Assembly (NCBI GenBank): GCA_018697195.1
Contig: CM031858.1
Span: 127,667,133-127,731,132 of the forward strand
Origin: Certhia americana
Taxonomy: Eukaryota > Chordata > Aves > Passeriformes > Certhiidae
DNA length: 64,000 nt
Direction of reading: 5' to 3'
The first letter of the stretch is position 1; the number at the start of each line of letters is the position of its first letter. The translations under genes were made by a program, and so were the position numbers. A model generated the notes under the pieces. That model saw nothing but the letters and a program-made list of their open reading frames with translations. It searched no databases and was not told the origin of the DNA. Shown here piece by piece: positions 37,912-50,100 of this stretch.

Positions 37912-40900
37912 ATAGATCTTGTAAAATTAAAGTGGGGATCAGGAGGTGGTGAGCTGCTAATTGGAATCCCTCCATGGGAGGAGCTGCCACCTGTGAAGGG
38001 ACTGGAGGCTCTAGTCAGTTTGCAGAAGTAATGGACTTGAAAATAGCCTTGGAACATGTTCAGATGCATCACTGGCCCCAGTATATGTACATAAAGTCTT
38101 CTGGTTAGTGGCTAATGCAGTGTAAAAATGTCTCAGAAACTGGAATCATGTTAACTGGCAGAAAGAAGCAGGTGAGCCTGGGGAGAGGGGAGGAAAATGT
38201 TAGTGTTTAATTGTGTTTTCTTTTTTTATTTTAGTACATGAATCTGTAATCAGAAGTTTCTGTTAATTGACAATAAAACATAAATAAAATTCCTGTAATT
38301 GAAAATATTTTTCCTCCGACAGCTGTTGGCCAGGTGGCACAAACAAGATTTCTAGAGGGTAGCTCTGAAAAGCAAAATATGATCCCATCATACCCTTACT
38401 TGTGGAAAATGCTAAGAAGTTACTAAATAGATGGACAGATCTTAAACTAAAAATATGTCAAATTATTGAGGGAGCTGTAGAGATAGCCCTTGCAGATTTA
38501 GGAACAGACCTAATAAAAATGGATATTTCATGCTGGACAAATATAGACAAGTGTCTGTGTACGCAAGATTATTGTGCATATGTTTAAACAGTGAGAAGAA
38601 TACAAACACTACAGAGGACATATAGCCCAGACAAATTCTCAACTAGACCTGGAAAAGATCAGCTCAGTATTCAGGAAATATTTGGATGCCAGGAGATTTA
38701 TTTACCATTTCTAAGAGAAACTCTATCCAGAGGGCAAAATATGTCATGACAAAACTAAAGAGAGATTTCTGACCTATCTGACATTGAGTCAGGAAATGAG
38801 CAACACATTACAGAAGAATTCTAGGGGTTCAGTGGCATCTGGGAATCTGAAAACATAATGGATAGCAGTAGGCATGCATAATCCCTTGGAAAGACATCCA
38901 AGAAACTGATGACAAGGGCAAACAAACAGAAAAAGATCCTTACCTAGCAGTGTTGGATCCAGCAGAACATCTTCGCAGGTAACAAAACAAAGTGTGATGA
39001 GCTAGAAAAACATTTTTATCCCCTGAAGTCATCTGGACCCCATCAGAGAAATGACAGACTTTGTCACAGTTAGGAGAATGCCAAGCAATGTGGGCAGCCC
39101 TCTATAGCAAGGAAGATCTACAGCTGCACACGATCACGTCCGACTGTCAAATTGCTAAACAATGGCAATAGCTGATGTTCCCATGGAAATACTGCCTGTA
39201 AGGTAAACACAGACTGTGAGAACAATGGAGAGAAAACTGTGGACAACAGCATGGAATTGGCAGACTGACAGTATATAAAGGACAGAAGGATAGCTACCCT
39301 GTGGCCCAGAGTTACGTACTATGAGAAATGAGTATGCCTAACACATCTACAACAAGGGTTACATGGGCTGATAAATCCTTGTAGGTGTACTAAAAATACT
39401 TTCAAAATTAGACTTTTAAAGACCAAAATCTTTTTGGTAAAAAACATTGATGGGAGTTCTGAAAAGATATTTTTCCATTCTGATTCAGAATTATCAACAT
39501 TTATCCTCCAAGAAGAAAGCTAGATTTAGCCAACTCTACATCAAACCCATTTCAAACCAATGTCAAGATCTTTCCTTTTTTCCACCAGATTCCATCTATG
39601 ACTGTTTTAATGCCTAAGCTATTACAGTACATAGACTTTCTGAAAATGCACAAAAAAATAAACAGCTTAAACAATATCAGATGTTCCCAAGTGTGAGCTG
39701 TTTAACAATACATTAATTTGGTGAAGATTCTTTAAGCAGTTGGTGCAAAAACAAAGGGATGAAAGTCTGTTTTTTTAAATATAGAACAAATAAGCAGAAT
39801 TTCAAATTTTCCCCTGATTTGATTTTTAAGTGAGAAATGTTGCATTCATCCTTTAAATCAATACTAAGGAAATATATAGAATAATCTTTCATATATTCAC
39901 AGAACACTGTCACAAATGGATTATCTGTGTTGTGGATTCTAATTTAATCTAGGTAGAATTGGTTATCAGTGTAAGTCGCAGAATTGCATCAAAGTAAAAT
40001 TATACAGAGTTTGTCTTCACAGTATCAGGGAAGAGCTTACTAATTATCACTACTTAGAGATTTTAGGTTTTACTTAATTTGCATGAGGGTACTCAAAGCG
40101 GTTTCTTAATTTTGTCTCCACCACATTTGCACCAGTGGAACTTCGGTGTTTTAAATGGAAATTAACTGTCGAGTTAAAATTTGATGGGAAATTGTGAGAT
40201 TGCATTTAGAAGTGTAACACCTTTCCTGAAGCCTCCTCTCAGTGAGACTGTGAGCGGGCTGACAATGTGGTAGTGCCCATTTCACAGTTTACTCAGGTAG
40301 CCTAACTGAATGGAATCTCTCACTTAAATGAAAAATACAACTGATCCATTGGAGACTGGCCGGATGGATGGAAGAAAGGGTGCCAAGTACTGTAAAAATA
40401 GACCAAATATATATTTTGCTGTGAAGTATGCTGGTATGCTGGATGTGAAATATTAAATATTAGAGCTTTTAAAGTACATCTGTAGAGAGTCAAGATACTT
40501 AGGCATGAAACCAATGATATCCTTCTGATATACTGTGAAGTATCTGCACTAAAAGACATCATCCTTTTTGACATATATAGGCATGAAATATGATGGGAGG
40601 TATTTCTTTTGTTTGTTTTTTTAAAGTAGGCAGTTATACGTCTTTTGGTTATTTTATTAAAAATTATGCATATATTTTCAAAGCTCTCCACATGATTCTG
40701 GATATTCTTACAAAATATAAATCCATTCAGGCAGTTATTTCAGTTAACACTGTTTATAGAAATATATCAGAAATTCAACTTTAATCTTAGAAGCCATTTT
40801 AAATAATATTTTTTTAATATTTCACAGATGATCAGGGTTTTAATATAATTTCTGGATTGCATCTAGAATACCTAACCTTAAAGTATGAATGTAATCTAAA

Positions 40901-41676
40901 GAGATAGTTTACCAACCAAGAAATTGATACCACATTATATTATATCTCAAAATTAATTACTTCAGTTAATGGAAGCAATTAACCACTGAGTTCAGCAGAA
41001 ATTGTGTTGGATTTTCATGACATTGAATTGAAAACTGAATGCATTCCTAAAAGTCATGGGATAATTAATAAATGATTTAAAGGGCACATGGTGAGCTATT
41101 CCTTTCATATACACAAGATGCAGTTATAATGATACTTCTCACCTGAAGTACTCTAAAAATATCTCTTACCTAACAACATACCTGTAAATTCTCATCACAA
41201 TAGGGATGAACATACTTCCATGCTAAAGGAAAAAAATTAAACATTTGTTGATGCTGATGGCATGCTGTTATATAAGAGCATTTATATGACACCCTTTGCT
41301 TCCATTCTCATTCCTTCTAGTGCAATGTTTTGGCTAACAATAAATATTTGAAGCAAATGAAAATAGAGAAATTTCCCCTGACATGGCATTTGGAAACTGT
41401 CTCTCTGAAAAACAGTTTTATATTTTATGTCAGTTGAAAATTTTATTTTAAATACATGTAGATTAAACTTTGATTTTTATAGGTTTTAAAATTTCTCATT
41501 CATAGTTGTTCTTGTGTATTCATAGATATAATATAATGTGAAGTGAGGAGGGAAGAGTTAACAACCTTACAGTTTGTTTCTACTACTATATTTTTATTGG
41601 AATGAGCTATCCATTTCACTATATCATTACAGTGCTGATTTAGAGCCTTAAAATGTGATACATAATTTCCCTGAGT

Positions 41677-41695
41677 AAAAAAAAAAAAAAAAAGT
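41677..41695. repeat. Poly-A homopolymer
   Basis: About 17-18 A residues after 'ctgagt'; no associated retroposed sequence was recognised. Confidence 0.85.
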
Positions 41696-42975
41696 GAGGA
41701 TTGGAATATAGCTTATCTGCAAGGAAAATAGAGTTTGAAATAAAGTAGAAAAATGTGGGTAGGTAGTTTTTTTAGTAGGTTAGTACTTTTGAATGCAAAT
41801 TTTAAAATGTTAAAAAATAATTTTAATTACCCTGGCATTGCATGAACATTATTGGATTAGTCATTAATGCATGCTGGCAGCAGATTTTTTAATACCTTTC
41901 CTACTTTGCTCTGTGGTAAAACAGATCATTTAAAGCCCCAAGATGTACCTAACACTCTAAAATCTTCAATGCAAAGCTGGCAAAACCATAGTGACTTCTT
42001 AATTTTATTCAAAACTCTCTAGATGCAGCTAATACATCATGGAGACAGGTCTCACAAAAGAGAGATCTTGTTTGCAGAATGAGAGCCATGATAAGGTTGG
42101 CTCCATTTGTGCTGTGTCTTCTTTGCTTTCCCTACTTTTGCTATTTTAAAGTTATAGAGTAGAAATTTGCTGTTTCTTTCCAGTCTGGAAGGCTTTCATT
42201 GAGGATGGTTAATGGGATTGAAGAGTAGTTTAGACACTAAATAACTGACAAATAATTCTGTGTTAATTGATTCCTACTGGGTTATGATTTACTGTTCAAG
42301 GTTGGACCAACTACAGACTGAGACACAAAAATGAGTAATAAACTTGTTTGGGGACTGACAGAGGACCAGATTCAATGGGAGGTTTAGGTGCATGGAAGTG
42401 TTTGATAGCAGCTAAATGTACCTTTCTATGTAGACTTACCACGTAGCTCAAAAAGAGATGATAAACATGTACTAACATCCTAAGTTACTTACCCAGGCTC
42501 AGTTAAAAGGTTCTGTTTTGTTATCCAAATCTCCGCATACCTGGAAAAAAGGATGTTATGCAGTGCAGTACCATGCACAAAAGCACAAGTGCTTGCTGGA
42601 TTATCAGAATTTATAAAACCCTGATAGCAGTAAGCATCTTGATTTCTTTTGCACTGTGTAGTATTTACACATTCTTGCCTCATAAAATCATGAACAATGA
42701 TTCATTTATCTACAGAAACAAATAATTAAACCACAAAGTTTTATTACTCTTATTTACACTGTGCAGTACTTACTGGTGTCCTTTTAAAAGGTGCCTCAAG
42801 CCTAAAAATTAAGTTACCAACAAAACCATTGTTTTTTGTTCAACACTAGCAACGAACAGGAAAACTTTTAAACCCACAGGTAAAAAAAACAATCAAAACA
42901 CTTGAAACTTAAATGATCAATGAAGGTGAGTAAATAAAATATTGCTAACTGCAATAGTGCATTCCTCATTTTAAT

Positions 42976-42991
42976 TTTTTTTTTTTTTTTA
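42976..42991. repeat. Poly-T homopolymer
   Basis: A T run of about 15 within T-rich sequence preceding 'aactgtgggg'. Confidence 0.8.
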
Positions 42992-43999
42992 ACTGTGGGG
43001 AATCTTAGTCAGGAAAAGATTCACTTGACAGCATTTGAAAAACATTAGATATTATAGGTTTCAATATGCTGTTTTTGTCAGAAAAGAGGCAAGCTGAGCT
43101 ATATTATATTGAGCAGTTATTGCTGCTGCAGAAATCCAGTCAGTTTTCTTTTAATATTTGCAAGGGCAGGAAAAAGATAAGAAGTTGGTGAGACTCAATT
43201 GCAACTTAAAAATAAGGAAATTGCAAATACACTGTGCCATCTTATCTGTCCATTCCAGACTTGACAAATGTCTACCCATGTCTGTGAACAGAGGAATAAG
43301 AGTCTGATGTAGAAAAGCTTAAGTTTCCTGACTCATACAAGTTTGTATAGGCAATCTGTGTGTGTAAAATCACCTATCCTAGGACTGTCAGCCCCTTTTC
43401 AGAACTTATGCCTGAGTTCATCCTGACCCATCTCCACTTAGCTGGAGAAGGTGCTTTACTCCTAAACCCTCATAGTGCTAAGTGATACCTCCTCTTACTT
43501 CAGTCTGTACATTTGAAATGGAAATCCAGTGAGGATTCTTGCTTAAATTATATAAAGGATAGTGATGTCAACCTGCTTCCCTTCCTAATTTCTGTGTTGG
43601 CTCAAAGTGTCATTTCTGGATTGCATAATGCATCGCGTACAATATAAGAGATCAAGGCTCTTAATTTTTATTTTAGATTCCAGGTCTCACATGTCAAACC
43701 AATATTCTCCTAGGGATTAAATACAGCTGATTAAACTTAGGTAACTAGCTAACACCCCATTTTAGTGGTAAGATTTATCTCTCCTGCAAACATGTACTTG
43801 TCTAAGATGAAACCCCTAAATTAGGCAGATATGATGTCACTCATGAGGACTTCAGAGGCACTTATTCTCCCCGTTGACCAAATGGATGTGAGCTCTACCT
43901 CTAGAAGTCTGCATGTTTTTATACAACTAAAATGGAAGGTAAACAGAGCAGGCTATGCCCTAAGAATACTTTGGGGTCTAGCCTGCAACGCCAAGCCCT

Positions 44000-44350
44000 G
44001 CATTTTAAGTTTTTTATATTGTCCCATTTATGTTTTATTCCAGTACTCAGAATCATTCAGTCATCCTCACATGATATTCTGTATTTAAATTGCTTTTCAA
44101 TTCTCTATCATCAATAAATTTCATTATCACGTCGACACTTTGGTGCCAAGTCCCTAATGAAATATTTAAATAACATCAGACCCAAGGCTAACCTTTTAGG
44201 AACTTCACCAATAAGTTTCTTCTATGAAGAAAAATCTAATTTCAGTTCTTTTTCAGATTTCATTGGTCTATTTCTTACCTATCATACGGTTCCTCTATTA
44301 TTCCTGGTTTAATGAACATCCCATGTGACACTGCATTAATTTCTTTTAGT
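44000..44350 (-). mobile_element. Probable ancient CR1/L3-like LINE remnant
   Basis: The phrases 'tcatcaataaatttcattat', 'atgaaatatttaaataacat', 'cagacccaaggctaacc' and 'aggaacttcaccaataag' follow the order of an old CR1/L3 reverse-transcriptase region seen in reverse complement (the part usually reading 'ataaatatattaaa ... cccagtactgatcc ... ggaacnccact'). It is far more diverged than the other CR1 copies. Limits are approximate. Confidence 0.5.
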
Positions 44351-45944
44351 GAAGAGCTGATTTAATCTGCTGCATTTCTCTAAATGGCTTAGAAACAAAG
44401 TAACATGACCCATTATATTAAATCAGCTCAGAAATTATATCTCAGATAGGTTTAGTGTGAAAAGATACTAATTTTAAGATATTAATCAAAAATGAGAAGT
44501 AATATTCTCAGAATTCACTTAGAGCCCTAACTGAAAGACTCCTTATTAAAACAGGTGAAGATAAACCAAAAGAACACTCTTCAGAAAAGAAAAGGAGTAA
44601 AATTAAATAATTAAGCTTTTTAAAATGATAGTTATTAACTGAGCTATTTTTAGTGATCTGATATTTAAATATCAATCAGCTGGGTACCCTACTCCCTTGG
44701 AACTGCAAATACCAGGTTTACAATATAATATGGTGTTTTATTTCCCTACTCTTTGTTTTTCTTTCTGACAGTGTGATGAATTATATTGATGTTTCACATT
44801 ATTGAGTCACTAAAATTAGAGCACAAACTCATTTTTATGACAGCACTAAGGTATTACTCTGCCTATTCCTTGAAAATGAAGAGTATTTTTGAAATTTTTT
44901 CTATCTGCACCAAGAAAAAAAACAATTTCTGAGGTCTCTTAAGAGAGAAATTACTTTCTAATGCACATCACATCCGCGTGTCACATATGACATCAATAAA
45001 CCCTGATGCATTTCTTGCTAGGTCTTCAGGTCAATGCCTGAAATACAGTACTGCTCCAGAGGAAAGGAATAACCTGGGAAATGCAGATAAACAGGGGACT
45101 CTTGTGATTCAAAAGTAAAGAAATATCTAACTGGGTGCAGTGCTGAACATGTGCTGTATAATATTTTCCATCCAAGACAGACTGTATTTTTTCTTCTCCT
45201 ATGAACAGAAGAGGTTAGTACACAGAGGTGCAATACTGTAATGCATATCAGACAGCAAAACCAGAAGCCAACAAGATCAAGGACAATTTATTATTCACAA
45301 AGCAGAGGATTGAAATTTAGGGGGGATCTCTGAGAATGAGTTTTTTTGGAAAGAGTAGATGAAATATTTGTTCCACTGAAGTCAGTGAAATGTTGCCATC
45401 AATTTCAAGAGAGAAAAAATTCTCTTTTCTTGCTTTTTTCTTTCTTTTCATATGTCCCTCTTTTTGACTTCATAGACAAATCATATTAATAGGTTCATTT
45501 TTCAGTTTGGGCCTAGGAAAAAAATCTGCATATCTGTACGTCCAAAACATTTGCCTCATCTCACTGTATTTTGATTGATTATTTTTAAATTCAGATTTAT
45601 TCCTAAGCATTACTGTGGAAAGCATTGGAGCATCTGTGAGAAGGGTGGTCAGGTGAAAGGCAATGCATATATTTGACACAAATTCAATTGGAAACAAGTA
45701 TGGCTTATTTTCCTTGACAATGTGGCTGTCTCTAAAGAAAACTGATGCTCTTAAGCATGATTAAAAGTTATCTACCAAGATAGTCAGAGAAAAATGCCTA
45801 TAGGAAGAGGTTAAGGGAGGGGTTTGGGGCTGTCAGAGCAAAGACTAAGAGTCAATGAATTAACTAATTGAAAGGCAGTTACAAACATGAGGGAGCAAAA
45901 CTCTTCTCAGTAAATATTTCAAGTGGCAGTAAGATAATTGAGGA

Positions 45945-47165
45945 GGAACTAGATGGAAGAACTCAAGAAATCTCTGGGCTGACTTCCTACTCAAAGCATA
46001 ATCAGCTGTGAGATTGGACCTGTTTGCTTATGGTTTCACACAGTCTGGTCTAAAAACCTTCAGAGATGGAAACTGCATAACCTCCCTTGCATGACCTCTT
46101 CCATTTTTATATTGCCCTCATTATTTAAAAGTTTGTAATTATATCCAGTCTGAGCCTCTCTTGCTTCAACTTATGCATGCTGTAAATCATCCACCCAACA
46201 TGCACCACTGTGAAGAGCCTGACATCCTATTCCCTAACTCCCTGCTAGTACTGGTAGGCTGCCATAAGACCATGTTGAAACCTTCCATTCTCTGGTGTGA
46301 ACAGGTCCAGTTCCTCACTTTTTCCTGATAAGGCAAAATTCCAAAATTCCTGAATTCAATTCACTTGTTCAGAATATTTTTTTACACTGGGAGATCCAAA
46401 ACTGGATGCAGTATTCCAGATGTGGTCTCATGAGTGCTGGGTAGAATGGAAGTGCCTCACACGTGTTTGCTGTGTCCCTGCTCATTTCACCTAGAACGCC
46501 TTTGGCCGTCTTTGTGGTCAGGACACTGCTGGCCCACGCTCAGCCTGCTATCAATGAAACTGATAACTGCACCCCCAGGTGCTTTACAGCACAGCAGTTC
46601 CTCAGCCAGGTTCTTCCCAGCCCATATTTTTTCCAGGGCTTCTTCTTTCTAAGAAGGATTTTTCATTTGTCCTTGAGGGGTTTTATAGGGTTCCTGTTGG
46701 ACCGTACCTTTATGGGGCACCTTGGATGGCAGTCTTCTTTCAACTATGTCAGCTGTTCACTCCATTTTAGTGTGTTCTGAAAACCTGAGGACACTGCACA
46801 GTCATTTCCTCAAGATAATGGTGTTAAACAGAACAGGTACCTGAGCAGACCCCTGCAGTTCTACACTTTTTTCCACCTCCAGATAGAGCATAAATCCATT
46901 AGCCACTACTCCCTGAGCCCACTACCCTCCAATCATCTTTTTACCCATCTAGACTGAAATCTACTAATTTGGATTCAAGAATATTGTGTAAGTCAGTATC
47001 AAAAGACTTGCTACAGGTAAATTATATTCACTTTGCTCACCTCATTCACAAACTTTGATATTTTTTCATGCGAGGCAATCAAGCTGGTTGGATGTGATTT
47101 ATCTTCAGTAAATCCATGTCACTGGTTCCAATTACCTCCTTCTCTCTCAAGTCTCCTGGAAAGTG
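45945..47165 (-). mobile_element. CR1 LINE, about 1.2 kb, old and diverged
   Basis: In reverse complement it matches the CR1 3' half in order: tail at about 45945 ('cctactcaaagcataatcag'), 3' UTR ('tatccagtctgagcctctct'), the phrase 'gatccaaaactggatgcagt' then 'attccagatgtggtctcatg', the ORF2 C-terminal area (46.5-46.9 kb) and the RT area ending 'gaggcaatcaagctggttgg' and 'cagtaaatccatg' at about 47.1 kb. It is heavily mutated, with no intact frame. The same stretch of ORF2 and 3' UTR is retained here as in the 6.1-7.3 kb copy. Confidence 0.88.
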
Positions 47166-50100
47166 TACAAAAAAGACTTCTTACATTATTTTCCTAGGGA
47201 CTAAGCAGGCTCCTGGCCTGGCATAAACAGGCTTGTAATACTGTGGTTGGTGATTAGGTAAAAAATTTGATAAGGAGTAATGCAGTGCTGGAACAGAAGA
47301 TGAAATTTTCATCTCTGGAGTTTGTCAAGACTCCATAAGGCAAAGACATTACTGACCTAATTAAACACTGGTGATATCCTATATTAAAGAATTGTATTGG
47401 ATTACATGACCTGCAAAAGTCTGCCTAACTAGCACTTGTCTGATTTTATAGCCCTTTGATGTAATTAATCCTAAAATCCATAAGGTTTTGAATATTCTAT
47501 ATATGACGGGAGGTTGAGATGCATTTATTGCTCTTAAAAATGACCTTATTGTCTTGTGAAAATTTATTCAGTGTTGTACCACAATCACATTTCTATAAGT
47601 ATCAGATTAAGCCATTTTTTGGTTTTCATGCAGCATACATAGGACCATATTTTGCCCATTGTACATTATTTTGTAATTATTCTGGGTAAAAAATCAGTAC
47701 TTAAGGGTGCTCTAAGGCAACATTTTAAGTACAGCAAAGAGAGCTTTAAAATGTTATACAGAAAATGCACAGCCATTTAAAGTTTCTCTCATATGAAGTT
47801 CACAACTACTCTAATAGTTGGAACAAAGAAACTAGGTGGCATTTTCTCTCCTCAACCGTCCTAAAACCAGTATAGACACAGACAGAAATTTTTAGGTTCT
47901 ACTGTGCAATATGAATAACTACATTTCAAATGGCTTTTCATCCAAGGATGACCTAAGTACCTCAAAAATGTTGAATCCCATCAATCATATATGACACAGG
48001 TTTCAAGAGTGGCATTTTAGTAGTGTTATGAGCACTCAACATCTTGCAGGGTTATGCCAAATAAGTTCCATTCAAGAAAACTGTGTTGAACTGACCTTTT
48101 AAGAATGATGATAGAGAAGACGCTGTTCCAAAAAAGCTGTATTTTCCATCTTTTCATGTCATCATCATTTTCAATAGGACCTATGTGCAATTGATTTTAT
48201 GTTGTTTAAGGCTTTTCGTAGAGTCACTTTTTTCAGGTCATAAAAAATTGTGTCATTGTACCTTCATTGGATCTACAAAATCAGGAACTTAGTAGTTATT
48301 GAAAATAATGAGGATTTGACCTGAGTAAAAATCTAGCAAAACACATTAAAAATCCTCAGATTCTATAGTTATTTAAAGAATTGACTGTACCTTGTCATGC
48401 AGCCAGTTAATGTATATTGAGAGGGTTTTTTAGCAATTAAGCATGGCACTCTGTATATTTATTTTTTCAACATGATTTTACATTTTTGTGTATTTGAACG
48501 CCTTTTTAAAAGCTGTGTGAAATTTTATTTTCACTTTCAGTGTATCATATTATATACATATAGTTTTCTGTCCATCCAAGGCTATGGCTGCAGAAAGGGA
48601 TATCATCTTTGCAGTAAATTGTACTGGCATTGGATAGCTTTCAGAAGAATGTGATATATTCATTTAAGGCTTGAATTAGATTGTCTGTTTTCATCTCTAC
48701 CTACTACCCTGTTTTCTCCATGATTTACTTTAATTTCCAGACCTTGGGGAAACATCAACCAACTGTTTAAAAAAATAAAATCAATGCACTGAAAAAGTAG
48801 TTTCCATCTTCCACATTGCAGACCCTAGTACTGCATCCTCATTTTCATCTTGGAAATAATGATCTCACAGAAACTATTTTTAAGGCCTGGGTTCAAATCT
48901 AGCTCAGTATTCAAATGGAATGAGCAGAAGTTTTCCATCTCTTGCTTAGAAAAGACTTTGTCACGTTTTAAACGTACATATTAACCCATGGTTTTTGCCT
49001 TTGTCAAAAAACAGAAGATAGAGCGCTCAAAACTGAATGGTAAGCCAGTGTTACAAAACAGTGCTGGAATTTCAGTTGTGTCCTTTTGATCCCAACCAGG
49101 CTCCATAAAGAGGTCAGAAAGGGCCTCTAGAGGAGCTGCTCCTCTGGCTCATGCCCACACAGATCTCCCTGACAGTCAGGCCTGTTGCTCACCTGCTGCT
49201 GGGTGCCAGACGATGGCAGATGCTGCCCCAGCATGTCGCTTGCTGGATGCCAAATGGAGCCACCTATCTCTCCAGACTAGTCTTATCCAGTTTGTTATCA
49301 GGCAAATCCCTGCTGCTTTAATATTTGTCTCTAATCAAAGATTTCATAAAATGAACCTAAACTAGGTTTTTAGAGATCAAAGCTGTCTATATCACCTGAT
49401 TACCTGCTAGGAGATGACAAGTGTTTAGACCCTAGAACCATTCAGGTTTGACAGATTAGTGGCCCTTGAAATCCTAAAGTATCAGTGACCAGCAAACAAA
49501 CATTTTTCTCATCTGAAATCTATATTGTGAAAACAATCTATAGCTTGTTGGGCAAAAATAAACAGATTAGTTCCCCATGCACCTGATGTTTTCTACAGCC
49601 TGAACATTGACATAACAAGCTTATGAAGTTGGGGCCAGGCCGATTCTGATTCCAGGAACACAGCAAGAGATTGATTAAAGTGAGCTTTATACCATCTGTG
49701 GCCAGGTTACGCTTGATATAGTTCATCTATCTGCAAGAGTAGCAATAAATATGCCATTAGAGAGAACAGGTTTTCATGAATTGAGAAAAGAAATAGGAGG
49801 TGACTAGGAAGATGGCTTCTGCTTACAGGCAAGGATTTGAGGAAGAGTGGCTCCCTGTCACCTGTGAGAGAAGATCATGCACAAGGGAAAGATAGTACTG
49901 GGAGATGCTCGCTCAGAAATTAATTTATTATTCAAACTTAGATTCATTCCAATATTTATTCAATTAAATTTGGTATAGGCATTTTGGCAGAAATTCAAAG
50001 TCTACATTAGCAAGACAGCAGCAAAATATATATCTGGTTAGGAATGACTGGCTCTTGACTGCATCACTCTACTAATGAAATTGAAAGTAATGACCAAATT

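Larger units (their letters stand above)
26984..45940. other. Intergenic flank, no coding gene seen
   Basis: AT-rich, gene-poor DNA. It holds CR1 copies at 29.6 and 31.0 kb, homopolymers at 32.8-32.9 kb, a probable ancient CR1/L3-like remnant at 44.0-44.35 kb and a GC-richer patch at 28.2-28.7 kb. The 37.3-39.4 kb stretch is less AT-rich than its flanks and could be an eroded mobile element, but I could not identify it. No frame resembles a known protein. Confidence 0.65.

Noticed and set aside
46434..46780. 72-105-codon plus-strand frames
   Set aside because: They lie inside the old minus-strand CR1 copy at 45.9-47.2 kb.
48880..48960. tRNA gene
   Set aside because: Only a B-box-like phrase is present; no A box, anticodon arm or acceptor stem can be fitted.
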